Below are positions 22,577-37,500 of a DNA stretch of 64,000 nucleotides, one piece after another. The notes below the pieces were generated by a model, which was given only the letters and a program-made list of their open reading frames with translations, did not search any database and was not told the origin of the DNA. The first letter of the stretch is position 1. Every line of letters begins with the position of its first letter. The position numbers and the translations under genes are program-made. The stretch comes from Turritopsis dohrnii (Eukaryota; Cnidaria; Hydrozoa; Anthoathecata; Oceaniidae), in the NCBI GenBank assembly GCA_027922465.2, contig BQMF02000058.1:186001-250000 (forward strand), read 5' to 3'.

Positions 22577-25500
22577 TCAAACTTCGGACAACTGCTCACC
22601 TAGAAATAACAAAAAGAATGAAATTTGTTATTATTATTTGCAAGTTATTATTATCGAATAAAGTACACGTTGCAGCAAATCAGCGTAGTTTGCTAGGGGA
22701 GTTTATAAAGTCTATTAGATGTGTTAAAACTTAAGCGGAATTTTTTTAACCTGCAAGAAAACGTTCTATGTAACCATCACCTTACTAGAACTGGCAAGAA
22801 TTAAGAAATCATGACCACAATCCTTGGAAAATAAACGCAATAAAACTTACCATTTTGAGCAGAATAGCAGAATCGACAGTGAAGCTTATAATGGACAATC
22901 CGAACTCGTATGGCATGTTTATCGTTCAAGTAAGCTCGACATACTGTACACATAAAACACTTCGAGTGCCAATAAATGTTTTGACCTTCCACATGCATGA
23001 TCCGGTCGTCACTTATGATCTTGTAACATTCAGTACATCTTAACTGACTTTTCCGGTCACGTATTAATGGACGTGCTAAGTACGTCTTATCAATGCCGAC
23101 ATCTCGTATACCATCATCACTAAAATACCCTCTAAAATCGTCGACGCCGTTAGACGTCATGTCGTGTTGATGTCTACTTTCTTGGAACACTTCATCGTCA
23201 TCGGAGAAGCAAACATAAGGTCTACCATTATGAGTTCTTCCCGAACTACTTGTGCGAGTGTAAGGGACAGGGGGCTTACTAGATAAACTGTACGTTCGAC
23301 CTGTGTCATTCGTTGGTTGGATTCTATTGGCTGGTTTGAAATTGTCACCATGTCTTGAATTTTGTCGGCTATTCCTATCAGATAACCTGAATGGCGGAAA
23401 ATCAGCTTCGTTTTCATTACTCAATCTGTCCGTCTTGTAATTCTTTTCGATTACATCAGGATCTCGAACATTCGTTTTGTTGGCTCGTTGAGATTCCCTT
23501 CTATGATCTCTGTCGCTAGAAGAGTTCTGTTGATGCCCTCTGGTCATGTTGTGTCTATTATAATTGTCAGAAACTTCAAAGAATTTTGGTCTATCGTCAT
23601 CTCGAAGTAAATTTTCCCGAGATGTTTTCAAGACATGTTCTTGTTCAGCTCGTACTCTCATTAACCTTTCAGCTTCTCTGGCCATTCGCTCTTCATCGGC
23701 TTCCCTCTGCAAGTCCTCTGCATTTCGATTATATCTAGGAGCTTCGCGGTGAACCCGTTGTTCACTTTGATAACCACTATATCTTGAAGCGTTGCTGTAA
23801 TTTCTCTCATATAAGTGTGGATTCCAATCATGATCTTCATGTGTCTTCTTCTCGTCAGGTGACCTACTTCTCCTGTGGTGATTGGTCGAATAAGTACTGT
23901 CGTTGTAATGTTTAGATACATCCATAGCTCTGTTATGTGAATGCATTTTTGTGTCACGTGACTCGCGCCATTGTCTTAACTCTTGTTGCTTCTGCCAGAA
24001 CTTTTCTTCTTCTTGCAATAAGCGTATCATTTCTGGTGTCACACCTAATTCTTCGATCAATTCTCGATCTGTATTAACTCCTCTAAAGTTACCATCTAAG
24101 TTTAACATTTCTTTTTTCGGTAATGGTCCCGGGTCTTCCGATTTATTTCCCGATCGCATGTAAACACGATGTTTGCCGTCTGCGGTATCCCACATATATT
24201 CATTAGAAGAAGGATTCAAATGAACGGAATTATTCCGTTTTAGCAGCGCATTTTTATCGGGTTTAAGGTTGATTTCCGTTGGTTGCTGTTTCGGTAAGAT
24301 TGTGGTTGTCGGTATAACAACTCTCGGTTCGTGTTTTTTACTTGAGTTTTTGGCATCTTTTTTATGTTCTTTTTTTCTATAGTTTGTCCCATCAGTATTT
24401 CGACGTCTATACTCGCCCACAGCTCCTCCTTCGATATCATTTTCATATCGCACCTTATTCGACACAACTGGTTCTGATCGTCTTTTCTCAAGTTTCACTT
24501 TACTCGTGGCGTTTGGTTCAGATCTTCGTTCTTTAGAGCGTCCCGTGCGTTCATGCTGTCCAGTGTTAGATTCGTGATGGGAATGACCAGATTTATGACG
24601 GTCATTCCTCGACACAGAGTTTGACCTATCTCCACTGCCGTTTCTCTCAGATTTTTTTGACTTCCTTTCACCAGATCCAGATCGTCTTTTATCGTCTTTA
24701 TTTTTACGCTCTTTTTTGTCCGCGCCATGTTTATGTTTTTTTGGTTCGTCGTTACGTTTTTGTTTGGATTTCTTTTCGTTAGAGTTTCGGCTTTTTTCTT
24801 CTCTCATTAAACCTGGCATCGTTTCGTCAATACCAGAATCGTCCCCTTCTTCTGATGAGTGTTCTACACCAAAATTTGGATTCAATTCGTCGTCTAAACC
24901 ACCTTCATTCGTAATATCTTCATTACTTGAATCTGTAAAAATTTGATTTAACGCTAAGGCCTGTTCTATTGCGTCAAAATCTGGTTCAGTTTCGTCATAT
25001 ATGGTTTTCTTATCATTTTTCGAAATTGAATGAGATAAATTCTGTTCGTTTAACAATATGTCGCTGCTATTATTATCACCTAGGGAGAGTAACTCATTGA
25101 CAACATTTTCTAAGTCGTAAGACAATTTGTTCTGATCTATGGTATTAGTTCCACTTGGATGATTTTCTTTAAAATCTACAAAAGAACAATAAGCAATATA
25201 ACATGCCAAACAGCAATAAACGTTTTAAAAACCATTAAAAAACTATTGAATCATGTTAATTTCAAAACACTGTGCTATTAATTGTTTTTCCTATCGAACT
25301 TGTTAGAAAACATATATGGCCGGACAATCCTGTATCATTTATGTTTGAAATAGTTGATACTCGTAGGATAATCGACAACGACGATCATCCGATCAATATA
25401 GCAGAAACAAACATTCACTATCCGATCATAATTTTGTTAAAACGACGTGTTGTCAACATTGTGTCCATATATTCTTTCACTGATTTTAAAGTGATAATCT

Positions 25501-28500
25501 CTTAATTGTCAAAACCTCATCTAGAAAATGATGGCAATTGAAATGGACGTTATTTCAAGTTAGTTTATTTACGTAAGGAGGAATTTAAAAAGCAATGGAA
25601 AGAAACAGAAAGAAGCTCTAATATTCCACCATAGAAATGCGTAGAATAATCTTTTCATATTTCTTTTTGATTCCACTGAATTTTAATCTGGCAGTGTATT
25701 TGATATTCACGAACTTGTTCAGACACTGATAGAAGCTAATTGGCCATAAGGAAGCGTGCTGTATTAAAGGAACTAAATTACCATAAGCTGTCTTTTACTT
25801 AAAAATCTAAACATTCTCTAGGTACTTTGGTATGCTTTTAATGACAAAAGGAACGGCGTAATTCAATAATAATTTACGCAAACAATATCCCCTATAGTGT
25901 AGATTAGACTGGCGAACTTTCGTCGTGCCAAACTCTTTCTAGCGATCTGCACTTATGAATTCCTAAACATATTAGAACAAAAATATTGTAAACCCCTAAT
26001 CGCAGGTTTCTTGAATTTTACAATATGCATGATGAAAAACATTGACATTGATGAAAAAAATGCAAAATTCGATGCAGCAATAACTTTAAATCATCTCCGA
26101 ATTCTTCTGATGGAGTAAAATCAATTGGATTTTTTAACGTCGATTTTCCCAAGCAACATTCTTATTACGAAGACAAAAATTCTTTAGTTCCTTTAACTAG
26201 CACCGCAATGGCGCAGCAAAAAAGCTTTTACTAAAATAAATCTATCTATTTTAAAATCTTTAAGTTTCGGTTTCCTATCAAAAACCGTCTCAACAAAAAC
26301 TCCACCGATAATATTTTGATTTCAACACTACCTAACCATGTAATAATTTACTTACAACTACTTTATGCAAAAGTTTGTTTATACTTTGCGATCCAAATCT
26401 TAGGGCCTTTCTACATTACATGAAGCAAGTTGCATTTTAAAAACTTGTGAAGATAACAAGAAAAGATTCCAAAAACATTTTTGAGAACGTTTCGTTTTAA
26501 AACATATATAGCTAAGCAACATAGATGTTGTCCTGTCTTTTTCTCGTGACGGTGACACTTTTTTAATTGAAAATGCATTACAGCGTGTAACTTGGGCTTC
26601 CAACATAAACATTTGTATGTCAACACTTAAAGCGTGTAAAATAGTTTTCCGATTTTCATTGGTTAGGTATCAAATTACTCAACCCAGGGTTTAATTCAAA
26701 TTAACACGGACGTAATAATGGAGTTAAAAAATGCTGGAGTAAAATTTGACACCATTTTACTTATGACGTAACAATTCTGACGCTTGTTTTTGTCATTCGA
26801 ATCTACTTGAAACAACAATCAATAATTAACTTACTTGTATCCAGGACGTCCATCTCTTCTCTCTTTGTTTCAATTACATTGTTGCCTCGCTGTGTCTGTT
26901 TTTTTTCTTCGTCATCATCAATGCTTATTGGTCCAGATTCTATACTATCGCCAAAAGCACCAAGAAGGGCATTCAGATCTTTGATTTCCCTTCTTGTTAA
27001 TGTGTTTTGTTTACGCGAATAGCCACTACTCTTTTGCAATGTATTGCAGTTTTTCAAAGAGACAAAGTCACTCGATGTTTTGTTTGCTACAGTGGATTCC
27101 ACTTGACTATGGTGATCTGACGTCTCCATTATATCAAGCTGAGGTGTGTTCTTTCTCAAACTAAACTCACCAAAATCAAATTGCTTTTTATACGATTCTC
27201 CATCATACCTGGCTGGTAGTGTGTGATATTTACTGCGTTCAAGTGATTCCTGTTTACTCTCCATAACTGTCTGAATAGTTGGTGTGAACAGTACTTCCGG
27301 GGAAACTAAATTTGGTGTTCCACCACCGTTTTGGCTCGATGTTGCGTAACCTTCGTCACAGACAGTACTTGAGCTAGATGGAATGCGAATTTTCGATGCT
27401 GAAATGTAAATTTTGAGAACTTAAGTCAAAAGGGAGGAAGAAAATAATCAGCAACCTTGTACCCAGGCGTTTCATCTTTTCGGTAAAGATCACAAAAGAG
27501 AGGTACTGGGTACTGATTTGAGAAATATTCTTGTGTTTACCTTTTCCAGAATGAAATCGTTTCAAGTTTGGTGAGAGGCTGTTCAACTTGAAGTTTTTAA
27601 ATCGTTGACTTCGCGGCGAATGTTTTTTTTCGTTGTTATTCGAATCCTTTAACACGTCAGAATCGGCAAATAAATACGACTTTGGCGTAAACGCAACATA
27701 AGACGTCTTTTCTGAAGATGTCGTTGAAACTTGTTCAGCAGATGATATGGAATCTTCTTTCATTTTTATAAATTCACCGTACTAAAGATAAAAAAAAAGA
27801 AAACTTTTAAAACCAGAAAAATAATATTACAATTCTATTCATTGTAGTGTTTTACCGCCATATCGAAGTATTGTTTATAAATAGATTCTAACTTCTTTCA
27901 GCTAATAACCGCTAATTCGTATAGAGTAGGTCTTGACTTTTTTATTCATTGATTCAATATAAAAACGTTACAAATGACATTGTTTCGTCAGAAGCATTCA
28001 AGTACATTTGTGGAAACTTTTTAAAGTACACATGAAATAACTACTGCATAAAAAAAAGTAAGAATTTGCGGTCGATGGGTTCTTTATATCGAGATACTGT
28101 CATGGCGACGAAGTTCAAGTATATTGATAAAACTTTTATATCGTTTTATTCAATTATGAATTCTTTAGTAAGTGAGTGTTTAAAAATAAAAGCTGGCTTG
28201 GTTGGATGTCAATTATTTATTTAATCAGATGTGCAATCAACAAGTCTTGGTATACATTTGCTTTAAATGTAAAGATAGAGTGTTAAAGCCCCTTTCACAC
28301 TAGATTAATTGGGCATAAGTTGTAACCGTATTTAAAGTGAAGAAATGCAAATAACTCGCAAGGATTTTCACCTGCCAAATAATTTTCCATACCATTTAAG
28401 AAGTGGTTGTGTCAAAGAATCCACAAAAAATGACAAAATACCAAAGGAAAGTGAATTAAATCTATCTTTTCACGCTTCTTTATAGCGGAATTTTACTTTC

Positions 28501-31500
28501 AGGAAAAGCATACGTCATAATAAAAAAAGGTTGACAATTCTAATTTCAAACTATGAAAGTATTGCAGAGCGTCACGAAAAATTGCGGAAATTTCATCTTT
28601 TTTGTTGCCATGGATATAATGAACAATAAAATGTATATCTGTCATTTGAAGCACGGAAAAAATGCTTCGACATCATAAGCAAAAATATCTTGTTCTTCTT
28701 GCCAAAGCACGGTTTACCATGAAAGTAGACGTGTGACCATATTGATATCATATCTTGAAAAAAGGTAGTTCTAGAGGTATGTCGTTGTTTGTTAAAGTGA
28801 TTGAAGAAAGCAAAGTAGATAATAGATGAAAAGCAAAGTAGATAAAATAGAGAAGCTATCTCTAATTTCTCACTCTCTTTAGATACACAACAACCAAGAT
28901 TTTACCTCAAAAACTCAAATTCAAACTCAGTCTTCGAGACAGCTTCTCTACGAACAGCATCAATGAAATAAAAATGGACTCCCTCGTGTTATTATTTAAT
29001 ATTACTTATAATAAGTTTGAAATGAATCACACTTTACTAAATCACATGAAAGATGGTCAAGCAGGCAATATTCTTTTAACAAGTCTCTTTTTATCTAAGT
29101 CGTAAAATTGTTGTTTACATTTACCACTGATCGAACACACCTACCCTTTACATTATTCTTTACCTTTGTGTATCCTGAAGCAGCTACATATTATAATCAC
29201 AAATAGATGAGAAAGAAACAAGCAATTTGAGAAAAGGTGCGAAAAATCAAAAAAGGGATTTGAACTTTTATAATGAGTGGTTCACAAAAAAAATCTAAAA
29301 AATCTCTCAGTAAATGTCAATATCTGTCATAGAAGACTTCTATTTGCTTCATACAAAGCCAATTTCCACAATTTTCTATTTAACCAACATTTAAAATGAT
29401 CTGTTCTTGTTTCTCTCCCGAAAAAAACAAGTTTCCAACCATACTGTTTTTATAAGCATACGTTAAAAAAAATCTTTAATTATAGCTATTTACGTCAAAT
29501 AAACAGTGTTTAACGTTGATTTCATCAAGTGGTTTTACACACAAATGGTTCTCGCAATTAAATATTTCTAATTATGACATCATTAGTCAACTCAGAATTC
29601 GTGATTATTACACGGAAGATCATGTTACTTCATACTTTATTTTACAGACTCATTGCGTAATTCAGCATGGTTTGTCGTGGAATTCCATTTACGGAAAATT
29701 CCTGACGACTGGCACCAGCTTTTTCCTGATTTTATCGTAAATGACGTGAGTTAAAATTAAGAAAACAATTTTAATGAATACGGTTATTTTAATATTTCAT
29801 TTAACCTTCCTCCTGTGGAATATTCAAGTGCAACTGTGAATATAATTAAAAAACTTAGGCGGGACAACCTTATTTTAATACATATGTTACCATAGAAACG
29901 GTCAACAGTTTATCATTTTTCCGACCAAAGCAATTGACATGTGTCTTCGCTTGTTGCTGACGTATTGATAGCACTGTTCTATGCAATTCCCATTTGAGAA
30001 AGTTGCTATAAACTTAATCATATAAAAGACACTATGCAGAATCACTTTCGGAAACTTTCCAACACACACCATTAAAATTTGTCATTCTATGAGAAAAAAA
30101 GTTTTTAAATTATCTCAACAGAATGGGCATAGGTTTAAATGCTAATGTGCCTTTATGCATTTAAAGGAATGACTTCTTGTTGAAAGTCTTATCAGATAGG
30201 ATAAATTAACAAACCGTATACCCTCTCTCCTTTCTTTCCTGCGTTTTATTATCATGGGATATCATCCCTTCTTTCAAGTATCTCGGCTTACTTCTAATAA
30301 TTCGGTAAAACTGGACATCTCAGAGTTGTAACCATAGTATTTTACTTGATGTGAATGAGGCATTATGTTTAGTGCTAAAGGCCTCACCTTTTCTTTGCGC
30401 GCCAATATATTTACACTTGACCATGGAGGTATAAAACAGAAGGAGAACGAACTCAAAATCTGCTATTGTACTATCCGTGATGCGCTGCATTGTTTAAGTC
30501 CTCAGTGTGTAATAATATATAATTGCTATCATCTTGCATAATTTTTATAATTTTGGCGTTCTTGCGTGAAAATTTCGTTCATATCAATTCTCCAATGTGA
30601 TTAAAGATCGTTAGGGTAAAGTTCTTAGCATGCATAATCTGTAGGAATTGGGAGAATTATGCAAAAACGTCACAAATATGCAACGAAAACATTGCAACTT
30701 TAGGTCTATATATCTCGTGATCCCCTCAAGCAGTTTCGCCGAGCTTCAGTTTTTGAAGAGAGAATAATCCTAAGTTTTTGCACGTACCGCGGCACTATCG
30801 AGGCGCATTTAAGTCAGAAGATATGTAGATTGGAACTTATACATGAATTACGCGATATCTTCAACTCTGTATAAAAACATAGATTTTCATTTGTTTCTCA
30901 AGGAAGCTTTAGGTTTAATAATCTGCTTGTCACTATGCAGCAAGTTGATCCGTTGTTATAATGGATGATATTTGGTTTTTAAATTGTCGTTAATTTTTAA
31001 AAAAGTATTCGTTTCACCGACAACCAGCCGAAAGCGCATCACGGATGACATCAAAGTGATACCGCAATGAATAGAATAGTCATTATCTGAATAATAGAAA
31101 AATAAGAGTTCGTTCTCCTTCTGTTTTATACCTCCATGACTTGACATACTATTTTGCTATTCCTTAAAAGTAAAATTCAATCCCTGTAAGCTAGAATCGT
31201 GTAAAAGAATAATTTTTCTTCTGTTAATAGAAGCACCTCCGTTACCCAATACCAACAGGGATAGGTATTCCTTATAATAACATACAACTTCAAGCTTTAG
31301 CTTTCGTAGTTCGCAATTTGGCAAATCCGACACTAAGAATTTGTTCTTTCTGGCAACTAGATATTCAGGTTACAACTTTAATGAGCGATTTCTGGTCTTA
31401 ATTACCTCCCTTTGATTAACGGGATTATCTTTAAGTTTGTTTTAATATCAACACAAACATAGTAACGATCTCCACCTAGTGATTTTTGAGGCATGTGTCC

Positions 31501-34500
31501 ACACGTGATCGCGATTTTCTAGATACTTTTTTTATAAGAATAGTGTATTATAAGTTGGACCCCTTAGGCTTTTACAAAAAGTCATCATGGAGATGTTTTT
31601 TTAGAGATTTCTTTTGCCAGTACCTGTCCAAACTACATGTTTTCAAACGAATTAACGAGCAAAAAAGCAAGACCTGCTTAAAGCCAATAAGATTCAGATT
31701 CAGGAAAAGATTGAGCAGATTCTTAGGATATTCTCAACTCGTTTCTTTTTGAAATCCTTTTAGAAGTATGTTCTTGTAAAGTTAATTGTGTTTGTAAGTT
31801 GTAATAATCTTTAAAGTGAAGTTCATAGCATAAGATTCATTTTTACATACAAGACTTGCTGTTTGCATTAAAATATTCGCTATTATTTGCTATTATATTC
31901 GCTATACATATATCTCGCTATATCATTGTTAATCCCTTATGTAATAAAAATCTTCATTTTAGGGACCAATTCTCTCCTCTTTCTCTTATAAAGCTCTAAT
32001 AAAAACAATTCATACAACAAACTGTCGATACAACAAACTGTCGATACAACAAACTGTCGATACAATAAACTGTCGATACAACAAACTGTCGATACAATAA
32101 ACTTTGACCCTACAAAATTCTCTATACTGAAGTTTTACTGCAATTGAGGGCGCTGTACAAAAACAATAACTATTTGTAACTTAATTAACGCCCTTTCACA
32201 AAAACAAGAAGTAGATTCCTTACTTCTGGTGGTGATTCTTTTTTATCAACATGAAAGAACGGTTTGCCAAGATTTTCTACGGAACAGCAATGTTGCATCA
32301 CGTGATCATGAAACGTCACTCGTTTTGGATTTTTGAAAAGTGTTGCATTCTGGGATAAAACTGGCGCAACGGCCATCCCGCTGCCGAGGCTATCTTCTTT
32401 CTATAATGCGCCCACAAGAAATAAGTACTCATTTAAAAATGCAGCGTAATGTAAAAAGAGCTTTATAAACAAGCAACATGAATCGTCATGACCATCAAAC
32501 AGCTTGCAAAATTAACGTTAGATAATTATATGATAAAAAGTGGAGCAATTCCTCAAATAATTCCTAAACATTTCTAAAATAATTCTCACTTACTGGTCAA
32601 AATTTTATGAATTTCCCAAAACATACCAAAATTATTCAAAATTAAAAATCTAGCAACAGCTATTGATTTAAATGGCTGAGATTTAACTATCAAATGATTT
32701 GTATTAGCAACCAAGCATTGAAGACCTCAATGGAAATCCTAAGAGTTCATATCAAGCGTAACAAATACTATTTAATAAAAAATTTATCAAAAAACAAAAT
32801 ATTAAATCAATCAGAAAGACATATTCAATTCCTTCTGAAGTGATCACACAGAAATGCATTAGACATTTTATTTACCGAAAGAAGTGTTTGCTGTCCATTT
32901 GTCGTCAAGCTGAATAACGATTCTACGGAAACATCCCGAAGATGTTTTTCATATTTCTTCTGCTCGCCAAGATGTGCTGCTAACCAGAAAAATGTCATAA
33001 GAACCTACACAAAGAGGAAAAAAAAAACAGTAAAATTTGTGATAATATGAAAGTTTTTTTTAACTAAAATACATTATATCAACAGACTAAATGCATGTTA
33101 TTGAGAACTAAATGTTTCAGTTTCAACTTGAATTTCATTCATCTTTCCTTTTTTATCATACATACAATCTAGATTAATTCAAAAGATTTACTGTTTTGAC
33201 ATAAAGTCGTGGAAGATACATAATCAGCACTTCAATAGAGAAAACGATTTGTTTTCGATACAGGAGAATATAATCTTACAAAACACATGAAACTTGACAA
33301 AGATCGATATGTAAAGCTTGTTTTTGCATATAGACGGCTTATAATTATCTTCGATGACTTTTTTAGAATAGACCATCGCAATAATATCCGTCTATTTATT
33401 CACAACCGGTTTTTTTACAACAAAAAATATATATATCTGCCTTGATATGTATTGATGTCCGAAGTCACGTTAATTTCGAGAATTTCCTCAACTATTCATT
33501 AGGTTTTGTATAATTCATGAAACATCTTGTAAACATCATGTAGCTATTGACCTTGTTTTTATAAAAGTACTTCTGAAAAACTTATGAAAACTATCTTGTA
33601 GTAGCTACCTCTCCAGATCAAAATTAAACAACTGGATTTTGAAATAAGTTTCAGGAAGGGACGCTGCTGAACAAAAACTGTTACCTTTCGCAACCTCAAG
33701 TTCCATTCATAATCGTAAAAACTATAAAGTAAACAAATTAAATATATTTATCAAGAGGTTTATTATGCATAATTACATAATCAGACTTTTTTTGAAGCGC
33801 CGCTGAAAGGGAAGCCAGATAAATCCAATAGTGTAATTATGCTAATTATGACATTTTCCGAATTTATGTTTCCACTACATCAAATCATTAAGACGAAAAC
33901 AGGACTTGATAAATCGTAATATCGATAAGTTTGCCAAGAACTATAAAAATTCTCTTTGCATTGTTTTTTTTTTAATATTATTTTTTTCGATATCTGGGAA
34001 ATACATCAATTTTAGAAAAATGTAATAATATTCAACTACGTCTATATCATTCCTGTATACGATCTAAATCCATATCAATAACATCTGTAAAATATACGTA
34101 TAGAATAATATCTTCTCCTTTCTTAAAACAATCAAAAGATTACAAGCGACAGAGTTATTACTTAGTTCGTTGTTGATGAGAGATTTCAATTTTATTTGCA
34201 AAAAATACAATTAAAAGTCAAAAGAAACACCGGGAGAATCTTGAACAACACGAAATCTTATAAAGTAGTTCCACCTGGCAAATATTTTTAATGATTTTCC
34301 ATCTGCGTTAACGTAATGATAATCACCTATCATCCCAACGGTTTCTCCGCCCTTTACTTGGGCGCTTAATCAAAAGGGGTGGTGGAAAAAAAGGACCAAA
34401 TCGAATCATGAAGTAGATATCAGATTTGATTGGTGGATTTCGTTATGGGAGCACCTTTGGTTTTCTTTCAATGAAAAGGAATGTTCCGTGATTACCACCG

Positions 34501-37500
34501 TGATAAAAGTCAGACTAAAATGGTAGAAAAGAAGTGTACCAGTTTTCAGTAGTTCTTGCTATGTAATGGAGATCTGCGGCTGTAAATAATTGCTCATTAC
34601 GTAATCCAATCTTCCTGCATTCTTTTAGAAAGTAAGTGATATTATCCTGAAAAAGAAAGTACACCGAATTATTAGAAGTGATCACATTTATCCTTCATGT
34701 CATTGTGAAAAAGGGTGGAACAATATATTTTATTAAATAATAACCCAACTGGTGCGTCAATTTTAGATGTCATGTACTCACTGCACGAATAATACAGTTA
34801 TGTTTTACTAGTTATTAAACCTTCTATTTATTAAAATCACAAATCCGATGTCTGTGATCGCTATGTGATTCAAGGTACAAGTCCTGAAAATCTCTGATAT
34901 GTCGAAATTTCGCATTTTGTATTTTCTTTAAAGCCTGCTTCAGACCTGACGATTACGACGAATAAAAGAAATTAATCGTCGTAATCGCAAATCGCGCCAG
35001 GTCAGAATACTCTAAGTATCTCTAAGGTCAGAACACTTTAAATATCTCTAAGGCCCGGTTCCGACCTGACGATTAACGACGATTAGGACGATTAAAAAAT
35101 AAAATCATCGTCCCAATCATCAATCGCCAGGTGTGAACACTCTCAAGTATTTCTGAACACTTGATATTTTGTCGTCGTAATCACCAGGAGTTTACAACGA
35201 TTACGACGATTACAAAAGTGTTCACATTAGACGATTATGACGATTATGACGATTACACTAAATTTTAATCGTCGTTATTAGACGAAGCGTAATTTCGTTA
35301 CGCTTAAATCAATGAACAAAAATGAGAAAAAAAGTCTTTTTTCAATTTACGAGGAAAATGTTTTGAAAAATAAATTTTATTTAAGAATTTTTTAGAAGAA
35401 ATTCACTTACTAAAAACTTTGTTTAAGTAAAGCTGAAATTTTCAAGAAAATCTTTACATTCAGTAAAAATAAACAATTTCCGAGATTTGAATTCTTAAGA
35501 AACTCGCAAATAAATCATAGAATCCTCCTTATTAAAAACATTCCAGAAATGAAAACATCGCTAGCTGAACCGAAAGTTTACATTTCATAAAGATAATCAA
35601 AATAACTAAACTTTGGAATTTCGTATTTCTCAACGCAGTATATTATGACAACAAAATTGACCAAAATTAGACATAACATTATATATTCTACATTCCTCAA
35701 GTGACTTATCTTCTTTACGTTATAGACTTGAAGAGTTTGTTTTAAGGATTGAACTGTCTCTTATAACAGTGGGTCATATTAGTCAAAATTGTTTTCATAA
35801 AAACGTTATTTCAAAAAGATGGGTTTTGGTTGTTGTCTTGTATAAACTTTACAATAAATTCCAGTTTTGCATTTAATGAAATTAACAACATGACGTATTT
35901 CGTATTTAGGTCTTCCCCAGGTTCCCTCTATAATTCACAAATAAGACAGGGGTCAATTAACGTTTGTTTTGATGCATATACTACAATGCACACATGAAAT
36001 TTGAAACTTTGAATGACTGCATAAAGAATGATATGCTTGCTTAAGAAACATATTGGTGAATGCCAAGAATGTAAATACAAAGCAAGAGTAGTTGCGAATT
36101 TACATGCCAAATACATCAAATAAAATATACCCAATACAGAAATTTTGTTGATAAAAAACATTAAAATGTTATTTGAATAGAGTCACATGAACAGACATGA
36201 ATGTTCAGCCAGACATTTACAGATGACAAAGGAAGCGATTCCAATATCATATCATTAGAACCGTATTTCTATGTAAGAACAGAACATGCCAGAAATGATC
36301 CGAAGTTCTGTTTTGAGTAAGTCTGTGAGCATCGTCATTGTTTCGAGAATATCAACACATTTTCCTTTACTATTTGACAAACCCTTCCGAAAAACGTATG
36401 CTCAAGAATGGTTTCCGAAAACGCCTTACTTTCTGTTAAGTGTAACACTTGAAGAAATTAATGGTAAGGCGAAACAACCATTAAAGGAGACCATTTCAAT
36501 TCAGGATCGGTTTTTAAAACGGGATTTGGACGTGCTATCATCAGAAAATAAAAAACTTAATACTCAAGCTTACCAAACATCGCCAAGGCAGTGACCTTCT
36601 GATTCGTTTTAATTTTGCATAACAATTTTCTCCCACTATTAATGTTATGAATCTAAAATTCAAGAAAAGAATCATATTGTAAGTTCCTCATAGAAATAAC
36701 GAAATGCTGAAGCGAAATATTAAGTCTTACTGTCGAAGAATGTCGCCATCTTTAAGTAATCTGACGAAGTTACACTTGGGAATGTATGATCCAGTAACGT
36801 TCTGAAAATAGACGATACTCATAAAAACAAGAACCATAAAACGTTTCTTACTTTAAAAATGGAGGAAGTCATGTAAGAAGGGATTTCCGTTGCGAACTAT
36901 TCTTTGCTATTCTATTGATAAAAATTACATTTCATTTCTTTTTGCACATTGGAATATTTTTTCTTTCGTTTCCGTAACTGTTTCAAAATGTAAGTTTTTC
37001 ACGGTTCAAAGGGAGTCCGCAAAAAATTGGAGATTTTGTTGTTTATGTATTGCGAGAAACGTTGCTTACATTGGGAGTGTCATACGTAGGCGAAAAAAAT
37101 TTTTGTTTTTAAAGCGAAACAATGACTTTCTGTGATTTGACCTCTGACGTAAAAGAGTGGATGAGTGACTTGATTATTTCTCAACACAAAAGTAGTTCCT
37201 GATTTGCGTTTGACAACTTAAAAGAAGCAAAAACAATTATTCAGTTTAAAACACTTGTGACGTAGTCAAAAGTATTCGCCTCGTTTTTACTGCTTTGTCT
37301 TACTGAATATATCATTTCATTACTTATTGATGATCTCTATTATTCAAACTCCTTGCAGTAAAATTGTAATCGATTTTGATGGTCAAAACGAGACGGGTAA
37401 TGTTGATCAGGTCGTGACGCAGCGTTTAAACTGAAACTCGGAAAACGACAGTTGAATGTTCAATAACAGTTGACTGTTGAATGATCTTATAAAATTTACT

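Noticed and set aside
35717..35760. Candidate CH-domain exon (TVQSLKQTLQVYN) for the LMO7-like gene
   Set aside because: Its phase does not fit the neighbouring exons, whereas 36574-36652 fits phase and CH-domain alignment exactly.
36286..36594. 103-codon plus-strand frame as a separate gene
   Set aside because: Only the central part is a copy of the pseudo-GTPase; the rest is unrelated sequence and antisense of a host exon.
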